36,021 bases of DNA. Origin: an uncultured Saprospiraceae bacterium (GTDB lineage: Bacteria > Bacteroidota > Bacteroidia > Chitinophagales > Saprospiraceae). Below, in pieces: positions 1 to 8,389 of the stretch. The first letter of the stretch is position 1, and every line of letters starts with the position of its first letter. A program made the translations under genes and the position numbers. The DNA lies in assembly GCA_937921595.1 (NCBI GenBank), contig CAKZTD010000439.1:1-36021 (forward strand). Reading direction: 5' to 3'. The notes under the pieces were generated by a model, which saw only the letters and a program-made list of their open reading frames with translations, made no database searches and was not told the origin of the DNA.

Positions 1-1377
1 ATGGATAAAATTCTCCTGACGATGGAGAATATAAAATCCTCAATGTTGGAAACCAAACGAATGTATTATGATTCTAAAAATCTTTTAAAAGATTTATGTA
101 GAAAAGTAATTTCCGAAATTGAGAAGGTAGGATCATCTACTGTTATTTTTGAAACAAATAATAATGACTTAGTCTATATTCATAAGCAAATAAAAAAATC
201 AAATTATTATAAAAGTTTTTATAACATTCATGAGCATAGTGAAAAAGAGGCGAATAAAGTTGACCTATTGAAATTGAAAAATATTTGCCGAAAAACAAAA
301 AAAGAATCACTAGCAATAATCAATTGCTTTGAAAGTGAAAATTATCTATTCGTTTTGATGATTGAAAAGGAAAGTGAAATTTTGAATATCGTCCATAAAT
401 TAAATTCGGATAGCATACAATCCACACTTCAGTATCTTAAAAAAACATTTTCGAATCCAGTCATTGCATTAGAGGCAACCAAATCTTCTGTCCTTCAATT
501 TGAACAAGCTAGTGCTTTGGTTTATCAATCTATATTGAAGCCTTTATTTGAGAAAAGAAAACCTGATCATATTGTTGTTGTACCTGATGGAATTCTTAAT
601 TATATTCCATTTGAAGTATTAGTCGTAGATGGTGGAAATCGTGATGATCAAGGAGTTTCATATTTACTTCATTCGACAGCGGTTCGGTATTATCCTAGTT
701 TGAAATTATTTTCAAAATATGAATCCAAAGATGAAAAAACAGTTTCAATCAAACAGCTTGTAACAATTGCACCTGATTACAAGGTTTCGAGGTCAATGAA
801 TAAAAAGGAAAAGGAATTACCTATGTTATCTGGAGCGAGAATAGAAACAGAAAAAATTGAGCGTTTATTTCCACTAAAAGTTGTAAAACAGAATGCTTTT
901 AAAATCAATAATGATAAGCTCATGGAAAATTCTAACCAGCTACTTCATTTAGCAATGCATGCCAGTTCGGAATATGAACAAAACAAAGGCCCTGTGTTAA
1001 TTGGTTCTAATAAAAAAGAAGAGCATATATTTCTTTACGATATTGCTAGTCTACCTAAGGTGCCACCAGTTGTAATACTAAGTGCTTGCGAAACAGGACA
1101 TGGAAAATATACGTCAGGAGAAGGTTTGAAAAGCATTGGACAACAATTTTTGCAAAGCGGTACAAAGTGTACTATTCAAAATTTAAATAAAATAGAAGAC
1201 GGTACTTCTTCTGAATTAGTTATGGGGTTTTATAAAGAACTAAAAAGGAATAGAGAAAGTCACCGGGCTTTACAAAAATCAAAAATTGAATTTTTAAAAA
1301 ATGCAGATGCTTTTCATGCGCATCCTTATTTTTGGAGTTGTCTGATCTCTTATGGCCAATCTTTTAAAATTAATTAA
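1..1377 (+). CDS. CHAT-domain caspase-like protease (probably 5'-partial)
   Basis: The C-terminal half is a CHAT (caspase HetF associated with TPRs) peptidase domain, roughly residues 180-455. The catalytic dyad is visible: His320 in LAMHASSEYE and Cys363 in LSACETG, followed by the usual GEG.KSIGQQFL..G segment and a terminal HPYFWSCL, where family members commonly end in HPYFWA-F. The region before it (about 120-180) resembles the helical linker that precedes CHAT domains and contains the VVVPDGILNYIPFE strand-turn typical of the domain start. No TPR repeats are present, although they usually precede the domain. The frame is open at base 1 and the first base happens to begin an ATG, so the true start is probably upstream of the window. 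CHAT proteases act as cytoplasmic effectors in bacterial conflict systems and cleave partner proteins after activation. Domain assignment is confident; the target and activator are not visible here. Confidence 0.9.
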   Translation: MDKILLTMENIKSSMLETKRMYYDSKNLLKDLCRKVISEIEKVGSSTVIFETNNNDLVYIHKQIKKSNYYKSFYNIHEHSEKEANKVDLLKLKNICRKTKKESLAIINCFESENYLFVLMIEKESEILNIVHKLNSDSIQSTLQYLKKTFSNPVIALEATKSSVLQFEQASALVYQSILKPLFEKRKPDHIVVVPDGILNYIPFEVLVVDGGNRDDQGVSYLLHSTAVRYYPSLKLFSKYESKDEKTVSIKQLVTIAPDYKVSRSMNKKEKELPMLSGARIETEKIERLFPLKVVKQNAFKINNDKLMENSNQLLHLAMHASSEYEQNKGPVLIGSNKKEEHIFLYDIASLPKVPPVVILSACETGHGKYTSGEGLKSIGQQFLQSGTKCTIQNLNKIEDGTSSELVMGFYKELKRNRESHRALQKSKIEFLKNADAFHAHPYFWSCLISYGQSFKIN

Positions 1378-1470
1378 TCCAAGTCCTTGGTAAATATCAT
1401 CCTCTGAAACTCCTTTGTCTCTTAATATAGTGGAAAATTATTAGGACTAATAGTGAGTCAAGGGCATCTT

Positions 1471-1602
1471 TTATTTAATTTGATCCCAAAGAAAAAATCC
1501 CTTTCGTTGGTTCTTCAAAGTTTCTTCTTTAACTTCCCATTGGAATTCGGTCAAAACTACTGGATATATTTTATTGTATGTTAATAAGATATAGAACGAT
1601 TT
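1471..1602 (-). pseudogene. Possible decayed coding remnant
   Basis: The minus strand of the gap after the CHAT gene reads about 43 codons without a stop and has protein-like composition, including YPVVLTEFQWEVKEE and GFFLWDQIK before a stop at 1471-1473. Further protein-like stretches in other minus-strand frames follow downstream, for example a segment with RDKGVSEDDIYQGLGL at about 1380-1430. There is no ATG start and the frame changes. This looks like a gene broken by frameshifts, but I cannot name the family, and chance in AT-rich DNA remains possible. Confidence 0.25.
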
Positions 1603-1653
1603 TCATTTTCTTCCGTTTAATATCTGCGAAAAAATAAAATAGATTACAGGGAT

Positions 1654-2571
1654 ATGTCAATTCGAAAAAATCAATTACAAATAATTCAAAAAGGACTTCA
1701 ACTGTTAATGACGGATGAAAAAACAATGTATGATCAGATAACTATTTTGAATAAATTAAAATTTCTGGAATTCGAAATCTCAAAAGCAAGCCTAAGTAAT
1801 CTATATACTCAAAAGCAAGTAGGTAATAAAATAATAAAGAAGGCTGTCGAAGGACTTACAATACTAATAAAGTCTGAATTATGTATGGAATATAATATTA
1901 AGACGGATTGTTTTGAAAATATTCTTGCTCCTTGTAAAATGCAAAAGGTTCCAGAATTCGGAGAACTCCAAGTCGATCTTAATTTACCATATACTTTACA
2001 CACTAAAGGAAGGTTGTTCATTTCTGAAAAGACTAAGCTTATTGCTTCGGCTAAACAATCGATATATGAAATAGGTATAAGACTTCGTAGATTTACAGAT
2101 TATTTTACAACTAGAAGCGATGAAGAATATAAATCATATGTTGAAAATGTTTTAAGTAAAGGTGTGGATTTTAAATGTTACTTATTAGACCCTGATTCAA
2201 ATATTGCTCAACTTTATTTCAGAGATTTAGCAAAAATATTTCCCAAAGAAAAGAAAAGTTCAGAAATCATTAAAGAGACTGCAAATGAATTAATTTCGAT
2301 CAGTGAGGAGTTTAATAAAAAGGGGTACGATGGTAAATTTGAAGTATTTATTTATTCAAATATACCTTTTAATGCTTTTTTAGCAATAGATCCTTTTAGT
2401 TCTAATGGTCAGATGATTGTTCAACATTACATTTATGGACTTGAAAGAAGGAAGGCTCCTACACTTCAATTTACAAAAAAAAGAGCACCTAGTCTTTTTG
2501 ATAATTACTTAATTGCTCTCAAAGCGATTACTTCAAATGCCAAACAACTAACCAAAAGATATCCTATCTAA
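1654..2571 (+). CDS. Putative regulator: HTH-like N-terminus with PLD/DUF5919-like C-terminus
   Basis: This is a 305-residue soluble protein. Residues about 15-80 are helical and resemble a phage-repressor-type helix-turn-helix (SKASLSNLYTQKQVGNKIIKKAVEGL), in which a recognition-like helix is followed by a segment that counts through a repeat. From about residue 120 the pattern is that of a phospholipase-D-like or DUF5919 ligand domain: a strand IYEIGIRLRRFTDYF, then a helix, then GVDFKCYLLDPDSN, and later FEVFIYSNIPFNAFLAID. I see no HKD catalytic motif, so it is probably a sensor rather than an enzyme. It stands alone, 276 bases after the CHAT gene, and ends directly in a hairpin terminator. 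It could regulate the CHAT locus or be an independent element. I recognise the fold pattern only; the function is inferred. Confidence 0.6.
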   Translation: MSIRKNQLQIIQKGLQLLMTDEKTMYDQITILNKLKFLEFEISKASLSNLYTQKQVGNKIIKKAVEGLTILIKSELCMEYNIKTDCFENILAPCKMQKVPEFGELQVDLNLPYTLHTKGRLFISEKTKLIASAKQSIYEIGIRLRRFTDYFTTRSDEEYKSYVENVLSKGVDFKCYLLDPDSNIAQLYFRDLAKIFPKEKKSSEIIKETANELISISEEFNKKGYDGKFEVFIYSNIPFNAFLAIDPFSSNGQMIVQHYIYGLERRKAPTLQFTKKRAPSLFDNYLIALKAITSNAKQLTKRYPI

Positions 2572-2606
2572 TTCCGCTTCTTATTCTAAGAGCAGGAATG
2601 ATTTTA
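2571..2606 (+). terminator. Rho-independent-like terminator after the HTH/PLD-like gene
   Basis: A hairpin starts at the last base of the stop codon. ATTCC pairs with GGAAT, GC with GC and TCTT with AAGA, with single-base bulges and an ATTCT loop (2571-2599). It is followed by gatttt. The T tract is short, so strength is uncertain. Confidence 0.5.
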
Positions 2607-3014
2607 AGCCGATTTATTTAAAGCAAAACGACTTGAGTTTGCATAAATCTATATGGATTTATGTAAACTTTTATAATCTAGTTTTTGTGTTTTTTCAAGC
2701 TTGATATCGCTATATATTTGCAGTGTAATTTATTTGGAACACCGCACATAGCATTTCTGATTGCTTGAAAGATTAATGTCCTACATATAAAATGTTCGCT
2801 AATCACTAAGCAATATCTGTTGAAAATCATCAATAGGTAAACGGCCTTGCTATGCAATTTTTTAACGGTATTAATCTATCACGATGAAGTAGCTGCAGAT
2901 ACTTTCGGGTGATACTGGATACGTCATTAACCCGATTTTATCATTTTTAAAACTAGCTAAAATGGATATTTTATTGCATTTGTTGATTGTTATCATTGAT
3001 ACAATCATCACATA
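2607..3014. other. Gene-poor stretch
   Basis: No ORF of convincing length or composition lies between the hairpin terminators flanking this stretch. It is AT-rich and contains a short perfect inverted repeat near its left end. A weak protein-like reading on the + strand around 2850-2920 (including IYHDEVAADTFG before a stop) may be a relic of a gene, but it is too short and has no start. I see no tRNA, IS end or CRISPR repeat. Confidence 0.5.
2642..2663. repeat. Perfect 8-bp inverted repeat, candidate operator or hairpin
   Basis: CATAAATC and GATTTATG are exact reverse complements separated by TATATG, whose ends can partly pair as well, giving an almost complete 22-bp palindrome. It lies 70 bases after a stop codon with no gene close downstream, so it could be a secondary terminator, a protein-binding site or coincidence. 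Confidence 0.35.
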
Positions 3015-3052
3015 GAAAAATATGGGTGTGTTGCCTTTTAGGGAGCACACCC
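3015..3052 (-). terminator. Rho-independent terminator of the minus-strand helical-protein gene
   Basis: On the minus strand GGGTGTG (3052-3046) pairs perfectly with CACACCC (3030-3024), with further pairing inside (CC/GG around a short loop). It is followed by a T-rich run (atattttt, 3023-3016). It sits 17 bases beyond the stop codon of the minus-strand gene. This is a canonical stem plus T tract. Confidence 0.75.
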
Positions 3053-3068
3053 TATTTGAAAATCTAAT

Positions 3069-4511
3069 CTAATCTATTTGATTAATTTTACTGAGTAGCC
3101 ATTCTTTTGCAATAATAGGTTTGAGTGTTGTTGTTCTTTTGATCATTGCTTTTTTGTTTTTTGGATTTAAAAGACTCCTGTAAATGATCAAAAAATTTAG
3201 CCCCCCTTTAATAATAGATTGATGAAGTCTCTTATGGCCTTTGAGATATTTTTCAAATTGCTCACACTTTTTATAAATTTTCTTTTTATACTTTTCCCTT
3301 AATTCAAAGTAACTTCTAATTTCTATCATCTTACTTTGAAGATCAAAACTGTCATTTTTATGCTTTAAGTCTTTACAGAATTTAAGCGCGTCTTCAAATT
3401 TGTTTTTTTCAAAATGAATACGAGCATAAGCTAGACTAAGCGTATGATCTTTGACTTTTGGTTTAAGCGTATTTCCCCAAGTGTTGATAAATTGAGTCAA
3501 TTCTCTATGCACACCAAGAGTGCATCCGAAATTAATAACATTTACAAATAGTATTTCAGGGAAATATCCATCAACAGTGAATATGTTTTGTTTCAGTCCA
3601 ATTTTATATAAGTTGAATGATTGCTTGATTTTAGAAGTATCACCTTGCCTGATTAATTTAGCAGTGTAATTAAAGAGGTATAGCCAAAAAATAAATAACT
3701 CTCTTTTTTCAATTGGTGGGTTTTGAGAAATCTCTTTTTTTAAAACCTCAAAATTGATTTCTTCTGCATTTGTAATTAGATTTAATGCCTTCGAATATAG
3801 GCTGATCAATTTATTATTATTCCATTTGTTTTTCTGAATCAATTCTTGTGTTTCTTCAAGCAGGTTTATATCATGTTGCTCTTGAAGTAAATTTTTTCGA
3901 CTAAGCAATTCGCAAGAATATTTTAGTTTGGCTACGGCAAAAAAATGATCGAGTTGATTCATTGCTTCCAAAACAACATTTGAGTTATTGTCTAGCTTTT
4001 CAATTTCAGTTGAATAGTAGTACATGTCTTTTAATTGCAGGAGGTGTAAAGGATCCCAAAATTCTTTTTGCTTCTTTTTTTCTATTCGATTACTTATCCT
4101 TTTTATATGTCCTAAGTAGTCATTTTTTAAATTTCTTTTCTTTAATGCCTTTAATTTTATTACCTCAGATTCAAAAGAAAAAGTTTTTGTTTCCATCCAA
4201 GTTAAGTACCTCATAATATAGCTGTAAAGGTCAGAAATAGAATTTTGAAGATTTATAATTTTTGTCTCTTTCGTCATCTCTTTTTTGTACACAAAATTAT
4301 GCATGGCATCAATGTATAAGGCTCTATCCGCTGGTTTAAATTTTGGAGCAAATGAATATAAATATTCAAAAATTTTAAGCTCTATATATTTTGTACTGAA
4401 ATGAAACTTCAGAAAATTATCTAAATCGTGCAGTTCTTTTTTAGAAAATGTTCTTAAAAGCCGAATTATCTTGGTTTTTTCGAGATCAATACCACGGTGA
4501 AATTTTACCAT
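3069..4511 (-). CDS. Conserved-type alpha-helical protein of unknown function
   Basis: This 480-residue protein is Lys-rich and predicted almost wholly alpha-helical, with no signal peptide or clear transmembrane segment. It opens with KTKIIRLLRTFSKKELHDLDNFL, an N-terminal pattern I associate with helical proteins of Saprospiria-type genomes; from the DNA alone I cannot assign a function. Helix-pair spacing in the middle and C-terminal half (e.g. LAYARIHFEKNKFEDALKF) suggests degenerate TPR-like packing. I chose the ATG at 4511. The frame extends seven codons upstream to a TTG at 4532, which is less likely in these genomes. It is monocistronic, divergent from the small HTH gene at 4669, and closed by a strong terminator. 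A link to the neighbouring conflict operon is possible only by position. Confidence 0.7.
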   Translation of the reverse strand: MVKFHRGIDLEKTKIIRLLRTFSKKELHDLDNFLKFHFSTKYIELKIFEYLYSFAPKFKPADRALYIDAMHNFVYKKEMTKETKIINLQNSISDLYSYIMRYLTWMETKTFSFESEVIKLKALKKRNLKNDYLGHIKRISNRIEKKKQKEFWDPLHLLQLKDMYYYSTEIEKLDNNSNVVLEAMNQLDHFFAVAKLKYSCELLSRKNLLQEQHDINLLEETQELIQKNKWNNNKLISLYSKALNLITNAEEINFEVLKKEISQNPPIEKRELFIFWLYLFNYTAKLIRQGDTSKIKQSFNLYKIGLKQNIFTVDGYFPEILFVNVINFGCTLGVHRELTQFINTWGNTLKPKVKDHTLSLAYARIHFEKNKFEDALKFCKDLKHKNDSFDLQSKMIEIRSYFELREKYKKKIYKKCEQFEKYLKGHKRLHQSIIKGGLNFLIIYRSLLNPKNKKAMIKRTTTLKPIIAKEWLLSKINQID

Positions 4512-4570
4512 TTTGTATATTTTTTTAGCCAAAAATGTAGTTAAAGGTAGTTTTTATAAAGATAGTTACT

Positions 4571-4579
4571 GTAAATATA
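4571..4579 (-). promoter_or_regulatory. Weak candidate -7 element for the minus-strand helical-protein gene
   Basis: Read on the minus strand the bases are TATATTTAC, one mismatch from the Bacteroidota -7 consensus TAnnTTTG. It lies about 60 bases before the chosen ATG in the only intergenic space between two divergent genes. AT-rich background makes chance matches likely. Confidence 0.25.
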
Positions 4580-4668
4580 CGGTGAAAAATATTAAAAACG
4601 AGAATTTGCTAGGGGCTATATATGTGTTATTGTTATGATCTTTAATGTGACCAAAACTTTGCAGTGAT

Positions 4669-4992
4669 ATGAAGCCTCAACGAAAACAAATCTTAGATAC
4701 ATTTGAAGAACATGTCTATTTTAAATTCAAAAAGCATTGTGAAAGGCATCAACTAACTTTTGAAATAAAGAGCCTTATTACTTTTTTAATTGATTTTGAA
4801 ATCATCTCGGACAAAACCGTTTTATATCACGTCATTGTTTATGAATTTGAGGAATTATATCGTCAAGAGAAATTTCAAAAAACAAAGACCGTAGCTAAAC
4901 TTGCCAATCGATTTAATATTTCAGAAAGAAGCATTTGGAATATTTTGAAAAAAGCAAAAATAGAATCTAGAAAAACTCAAACCTTAGGATAG
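4669..4992 (+). CDS. Small helix-turn-helix DNA-binding protein
   Basis: This 107-residue basic protein ends in a clear helix-turn-helix, about residues 75-98 (KTVAKLANRFNISERSIWNILKKA), with the AxLANRFNIS-RSIW spacing seen in Mor-like and sigma-70 region-4-like HTH modules. The N-terminal 70 residues are helical and may form a dimerisation unit (LITFLIDFEII). It lies 48 bases upstream of the EAD-bearing 711-residue gene and is divergent from the helical-protein gene at 4511. That is the usual position for an autoregulator of the following operon. A poor match to a Bacteroidota -7 element (AAACTTTG) sits only eight bases before the ATG, so I do not rely on it. The regulator role is inferred; HTH recognition is reasonably firm. 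Confidence 0.65.
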   Translation: MKPQRKQILDTFEEHVYFKFKKHCERHQLTFEIKSLITFLIDFEIISDKTVLYHVIVYEFEELYRQEKFQKTKTVAKLANRFNISERSIWNILKKAKIESRKTQTLG

Positions 4993-5040
4993 AAGACAAA
5001 TAAACACAGTACCTCTTTTACTTCAAAAAACAATTTAGAT

Positions 5041-7176
5041 ATGGAAATATCAGATCTTAAAATTATCGTTTATAATGAAATCGGCAAGGCAGAGATATCA
5101 AATGTTCTGCTAGTTCTTCGCGAAGTTTTGGATATCAGCACAGATACCTTCAAAGATTTTACAAGAGAAAGAGCAAGGTTTAATAACCTGAAAAAAGACA
5201 ACATGAAAGGTAATATGCCTTTTGATAGTTTTCTTATAGAGCGATCAAAAATTGTTGAATCTCTAACCGAATTACAAAATCAAATAGTAGAAGACGACCT
5301 GGTTGAGGGTTGGGCCAGTTTGCCAATCATTCAAAGTTATTTGGAAGAAGAAGATCCTCAAAATGGCGAAGAAGGAATACAGGATATTGCTTTAGGAGAA
5401 TATTCTGACATTGTCCTTACTCAAAATGCACCGTCTAATGGAGCTATTCAAGAATTAAACGAAGAGGATTTTGAGAAACTCGAAACCCTATTAATTAAAA
5501 CACAAGATGCTATTGAAGTCGAAGCTTATGATGAAGCAGAGGTGTATTGCTTGGAAGCAAAAGAAATTGATAAAAAAAGCCCTCAGGTTTATGAATATCT
5601 CGCGTTGATTTATTTTAAAAGAATGGATTCAAGTGATATTATAAAAGGGGCCATAAATGGGAGTGATTCGAAAAAGACACTTAGGCATATCTTTCAATAT
5701 GTTCGAAGGTTTAATCAGTTTAGCCATAGATATAGAAGTGATGCGATAAATATTGCAAGAGAAAATATTCGAACCATCGGAGTATTACTGACTGAAAGTC
5801 TAAAAGAAGAGTACCAGAAATTAAAATGGGATGAAAAAAATCTCGTCTGGAAATGCTTAGGGTTTTATATGGAAATATATGAGCTACTCAACCAGCCGAT
5901 GGGCTTTATGGACTCTGCTATTCTTGAATTGAGTGGAGCAGGAAAAGTACTTTGGCTTAGAGTAGAAAAAGACAAAATAAAAAATCGATATGGTCGAAAT
6001 TTTAATGCTTTAGGACTAAGAAAAAACTTTATAAATAAACTTATTGAAAACTATTCTAATGAGGAAAATACAGAAGAAGAAGTTATTCAAAAAACAGAAA
6101 AAAGATTAGCTAATAATTTCTACTATAAAATATTTAGAAATTATAATAGTATAAATCCTGTAAGAGATTCTAAAGGATGGAGTAGTTGGGATGACCAGCA
6201 AAAAAAAGAAATCATCCAATATTTAAATGCTTCGAAAGTAGGGTATCTGTTGTTTGAGAGCTCGGATTACCTAGAACCAGAAATAAAACAAAGGTTTTTA
6301 GAAACACCTTTTAAAGAGCTGGTCGGAAGAGGGAAGCCATTCTTGTCTTGGATTTCACTTTCTAATAATGGTCAACTTCAAACTTCAAAAAAAATAAGTA
6401 ACCTGAGATATCAAGCCATAAACGAATTAGAATTTTTAGCTAAAAAATTAAATATAGATTTTAAAAATCTAAAAATTGAATTAAAGAAATCCCTCTTCGA
6501 GAAGCAATTGAAATACAATCAAAGGCTATTTGACAATGTCTCTAAAGATATGTCTCAAGCAACAGTTACTGATCAGGAAAAAGCAAAAGCAAAGGTAGAT
6601 CTGATCAAATATATGCAACGCCAGTTTATGTTGGTACGACAAGAGATTGGAGAGGTAAATGAATATTTAGAACCTCCTTTAAAAGAATTACTCGGAAACG
6701 GATTTTTTAATGAATGGATAAAAGTTGGATTAGATGGTAATCTTGAAAATGATATCGATTCAGCTGCACTAAAGTTTGATGCTGTTGAATTGCTGATCAA
6801 GTTTCTCAATTGTAAAAAAGATTATCAATATAAATTTTCTACCATTGATGATGCCTTCTTTGAATCCTTTGCTAAAGTAAACTATAATAATTATCAAACG
6901 ATTTTAAAAAATAATCCAGTAATACTCCCTGAGGATGACTCCTATCAAATAATTGATATTATGAAAAACCTGGAGTTAACTTTTTTAGCAACAGGAAGGC
7001 CAGAGTTTCTCAAACCTGTTTACGACGAAATCTCTTCTAATAATTGGGTATTCAAAGAAAACGAAGAATTTAAAAATCAACCGAATTGTAAAGAATTAGG
7101 ATTTGATGCAGTGGAGTATTTAGAAAGAATTCATTCAATTATTCAATCTATACAATCTGCTCAAGTTCAGATTTGA
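5041..7176 (+). CDS. Large EAD11-like adaptor protein with TPR-like segment
   Basis: This is a 711-residue cytoplasmic protein. Residues about 1-90 match the effector-associated domain pattern found elsewhere in this locus: a helix ending in VLREVLDI, then FKDFTRERARFNNLKKDNMKGNM, then F--F-IERSKIVESLTELQNQI. This corresponds to 'sRF--L-r---g-it--e---E-nkI---Ll-lld' in the other three copies. An acidic linker follows, then a TPR-like hairpin at about 145-195 (AYDEAEVYCLEAKEIDKKSPQVYEYLALIYFK). The remaining roughly 500 residues are helical, with many Lys, Glu and aromatic residues and no motif I recognise. It is the first large gene of the operon, 15 bases before a stand-alone EAD protein. 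A scaffold, sensor or kinase substrate are all possible; I infer a scaffold because it joins an EAD to a large helical body. Confidence 0.65.
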   Translation: MEISDLKIIVYNEIGKAEISNVLLVLREVLDISTDTFKDFTRERARFNNLKKDNMKGNMPFDSFLIERSKIVESLTELQNQIVEDDLVEGWASLPIIQSYLEEEDPQNGEEGIQDIALGEYSDIVLTQNAPSNGAIQELNEEDFEKLETLLIKTQDAIEVEAYDEAEVYCLEAKEIDKKSPQVYEYLALIYFKRMDSSDIIKGAINGSDSKKTLRHIFQYVRRFNQFSHRYRSDAINIARENIRTIGVLLTESLKEEYQKLKWDEKNLVWKCLGFYMEIYELLNQPMGFMDSAILELSGAGKVLWLRVEKDKIKNRYGRNFNALGLRKNFINKLIENYSNEENTEEEVIQKTEKRLANNFYYKIFRNYNSINPVRDSKGWSSWDDQQKKEIIQYLNASKVGYLLFESSDYLEPEIKQRFLETPFKELVGRGKPFLSWISLSNNGQLQTSKKISNLRYQAINELEFLAKKLNIDFKNLKIELKKSLFEKQLKYNQRLFDNVSKDMSQATVTDQEKAKAKVDLIKYMQRQFMLVRQEIGEVNEYLEPPLKELLGNGFFNEWIKVGLDGNLENDIDSAALKFDAVELLIKFLNCKKDYQYKFSTIDDAFFESFAKVNYNNYQTILKNNPVILPEDDSYQIIDIMKNLELTFLATGRPEFLKPVYDEISSNNWVFKENEEFKNQPNCKELGFDAVEYLERIHSIIQSIQSAQVQI

Positions 7177-7191
7177 TAAAACAACAGCGTT

Positions 7192-7650
7192 ATGAATGAT
7201 CATGTTTTAAAATTGGTTGAGGCTGGTTTAATCAAAAAAGCACTAGAGGAAATGATTCCTCATGGATTACATAAAATAGAATGCACAGAACTCCTTTCTC
7301 GATTTTCTCAGAATGAAAGAGCGTTCAAAAAAGGATATGTCACCTCTGAGGTTTACAGAATCGAAAAAATAAAAATTACAGATATTCTCATTGAAATTTT
7401 AAATAGAGAAGAAACAGAAAAGAATAAAGGAGATTCGCTTCCATTTGCACTTTTGTTGCAAAGACAAAAGGCCAAAAATGTTGAGAGTCAAATTAAAATA
7501 GAAATGGAACGCCTCAATGCAATTAACAGAGATTTGAAAAAAGAAAATGACGAGGAGCGGAAAGTAAGTCTGAATATTCGAATCAAAGAAAAAGAAAAAG
7601 ATATCGATGATCTAATGAAGCAATTAAAAGAAATCAATAATAATATTTAA
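7192..7650 (+). CDS. Stand-alone EAD11-like adaptor with coiled coil
   Basis: This 152-residue protein has an EAD11-like domain in its N-terminal 75 residues: LVEAGLIKKALEEMI, LLSRFSQNERAFKKGYVTSE and YRIEKIKITDILIEILN. The rest (about 85-152) is a highly charged coiled coil rich in Lys and Glu (IKIEMERLNAINRDLKKEN, IRIKEKEKDIDDLMKQLKE). EADs mediate like-with-like contacts between components of NTP-dependent conflict systems. Here the coiled coil would oligomerise the adaptor and so could cluster the other EAD proteins of the operon. It sits between the large EAD protein and the vWA gene. It has no catalytic motif, signal peptide or membrane segment. Confidence 0.72.
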   Translation: MNDHVLKLVEAGLIKKALEEMIPHGLHKIECTELLSRFSQNERAFKKGYVTSEVYRIEKIKITDILIEILNREETEKNKGDSLPFALLLQRQKAKNVESQIKIEMERLNAINRDLKKENDEERKVSLNIRIKEKEKDIDDLMKQLKEINNNI

Positions 7651-7687
7651 AAACAAAAAGGCAGTAGTCTTCAAAAAACAATTAATT

Positions 7688-8362
7688 ATGGCTTATAATG
7701 ATTTTAGTACAGAGTCCCCTGAAAACTACGAACAAAAATGTTTGTGTGTACTTTTACTAGATGTTTCTGGTTCTATGCAAGGAGATCCTATTGATCAGTT
7801 AAATATAGGACTTCAAGAATTCCAGCAAGAAATTAAAAATGATCCTACTACATCCAATCGTCTGGAAATAGCTATTGTTACTTTTGGTAGTAATATAGAT
7901 GTTGTTCAAGATCCTTCCCTAATTAATAATTTCACTATGCCAACCCTAGCTGTTCATGGGTCTACTAAAATGGTAGATGGAATCAAACAGGCATTAGAAT
8001 TAGTAGATAGTCGGAAAAAATGGTACAGAGATAGTGGACAGCCTTATTATCGACCATGGGTTATTTTAATTACTGATGGAGTACCAGATGGAGATCAGGA
8101 TGTAGCCGGTATTTCGGTTGAAATAGAACAAGGGGTTCAAAATAAAACATTTATTTTTTATGCAGTAGGAGTGGAGGGGTATGATAAAAATATTTTAACA
8201 CAGATTTCTTCTCCAAGTATGCCGCCAAGTCCATTGAAAGGATTAAAATTTGGACAATTCTTTAAATGGCTAAGTGCTAGTATGTCCACAGTAGCAAGTT
8301 CTACTGATGGTGCAACAGTTGATCTTCCAGATCCTGACTGGATGAAAGGATTTACCATTTAA
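7688..8362 (+). CDS. TerY/YegL-like von Willebrand A domain protein
   Basis: A 224-residue single-domain vWA protein. The metal-ion-dependent adhesion site is complete: DVSGS near residue 25, the threonine in HGSTKM near 98, and the aspartate in ITDGVPDGD near 137. In the TerY-P triad, and in the E. coli YegI-YegK-YegL group, a vWA protein of this kind is encoded with a PP2C phosphatase and a Ser/Thr kinase. The next genes are exactly those, so the assignment rests on both sequence and context. No signal peptide is present, so it acts in the cytoplasm, probably as a metal-dependent scaffold or phospho-regulated partner. The C-terminal 40 residues (LKGLKFGQFFKWLSASMS) match the usual end of TerY-type proteins. 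Confidence 0.88.
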   Translation: MAYNDFSTESPENYEQKCLCVLLLDVSGSMQGDPIDQLNIGLQEFQQEIKNDPTTSNRLEIAIVTFGSNIDVVQDPSLINNFTMPTLAVHGSTKMVDGIKQALELVDSRKKWYRDSGQPYYRPWVILITDGVPDGDQDVAGISVEIEQGVQNKTFIFYAVGVEGYDKNILTQISSPSMPPSPLKGLKFGQFFKWLSASMSTVASSTDGATVDLPDPDWMKGFTI

Positions 8363-8389
8363 TTTTAATCTTAATTTAATTTATCTGTC

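Noticed and set aside
1379-1392. CCAAGTCCTTGG palindrome after the CHAT stop as a terminator
   Set aside because: The loop would be two to four bases and no T tract follows.
4512-4532. TTG start at 4532 for the minus-strand helical protein
   Set aside because: An ATG lies seven codons inside and the added residues look untranslated (AKKIYK); it cannot be excluded.
4621-4668. AAACTTTG as promoter of the small HTH gene
   Set aside because: It is one mismatch from consensus and only eight bases before the ATG, leaving almost no leader.
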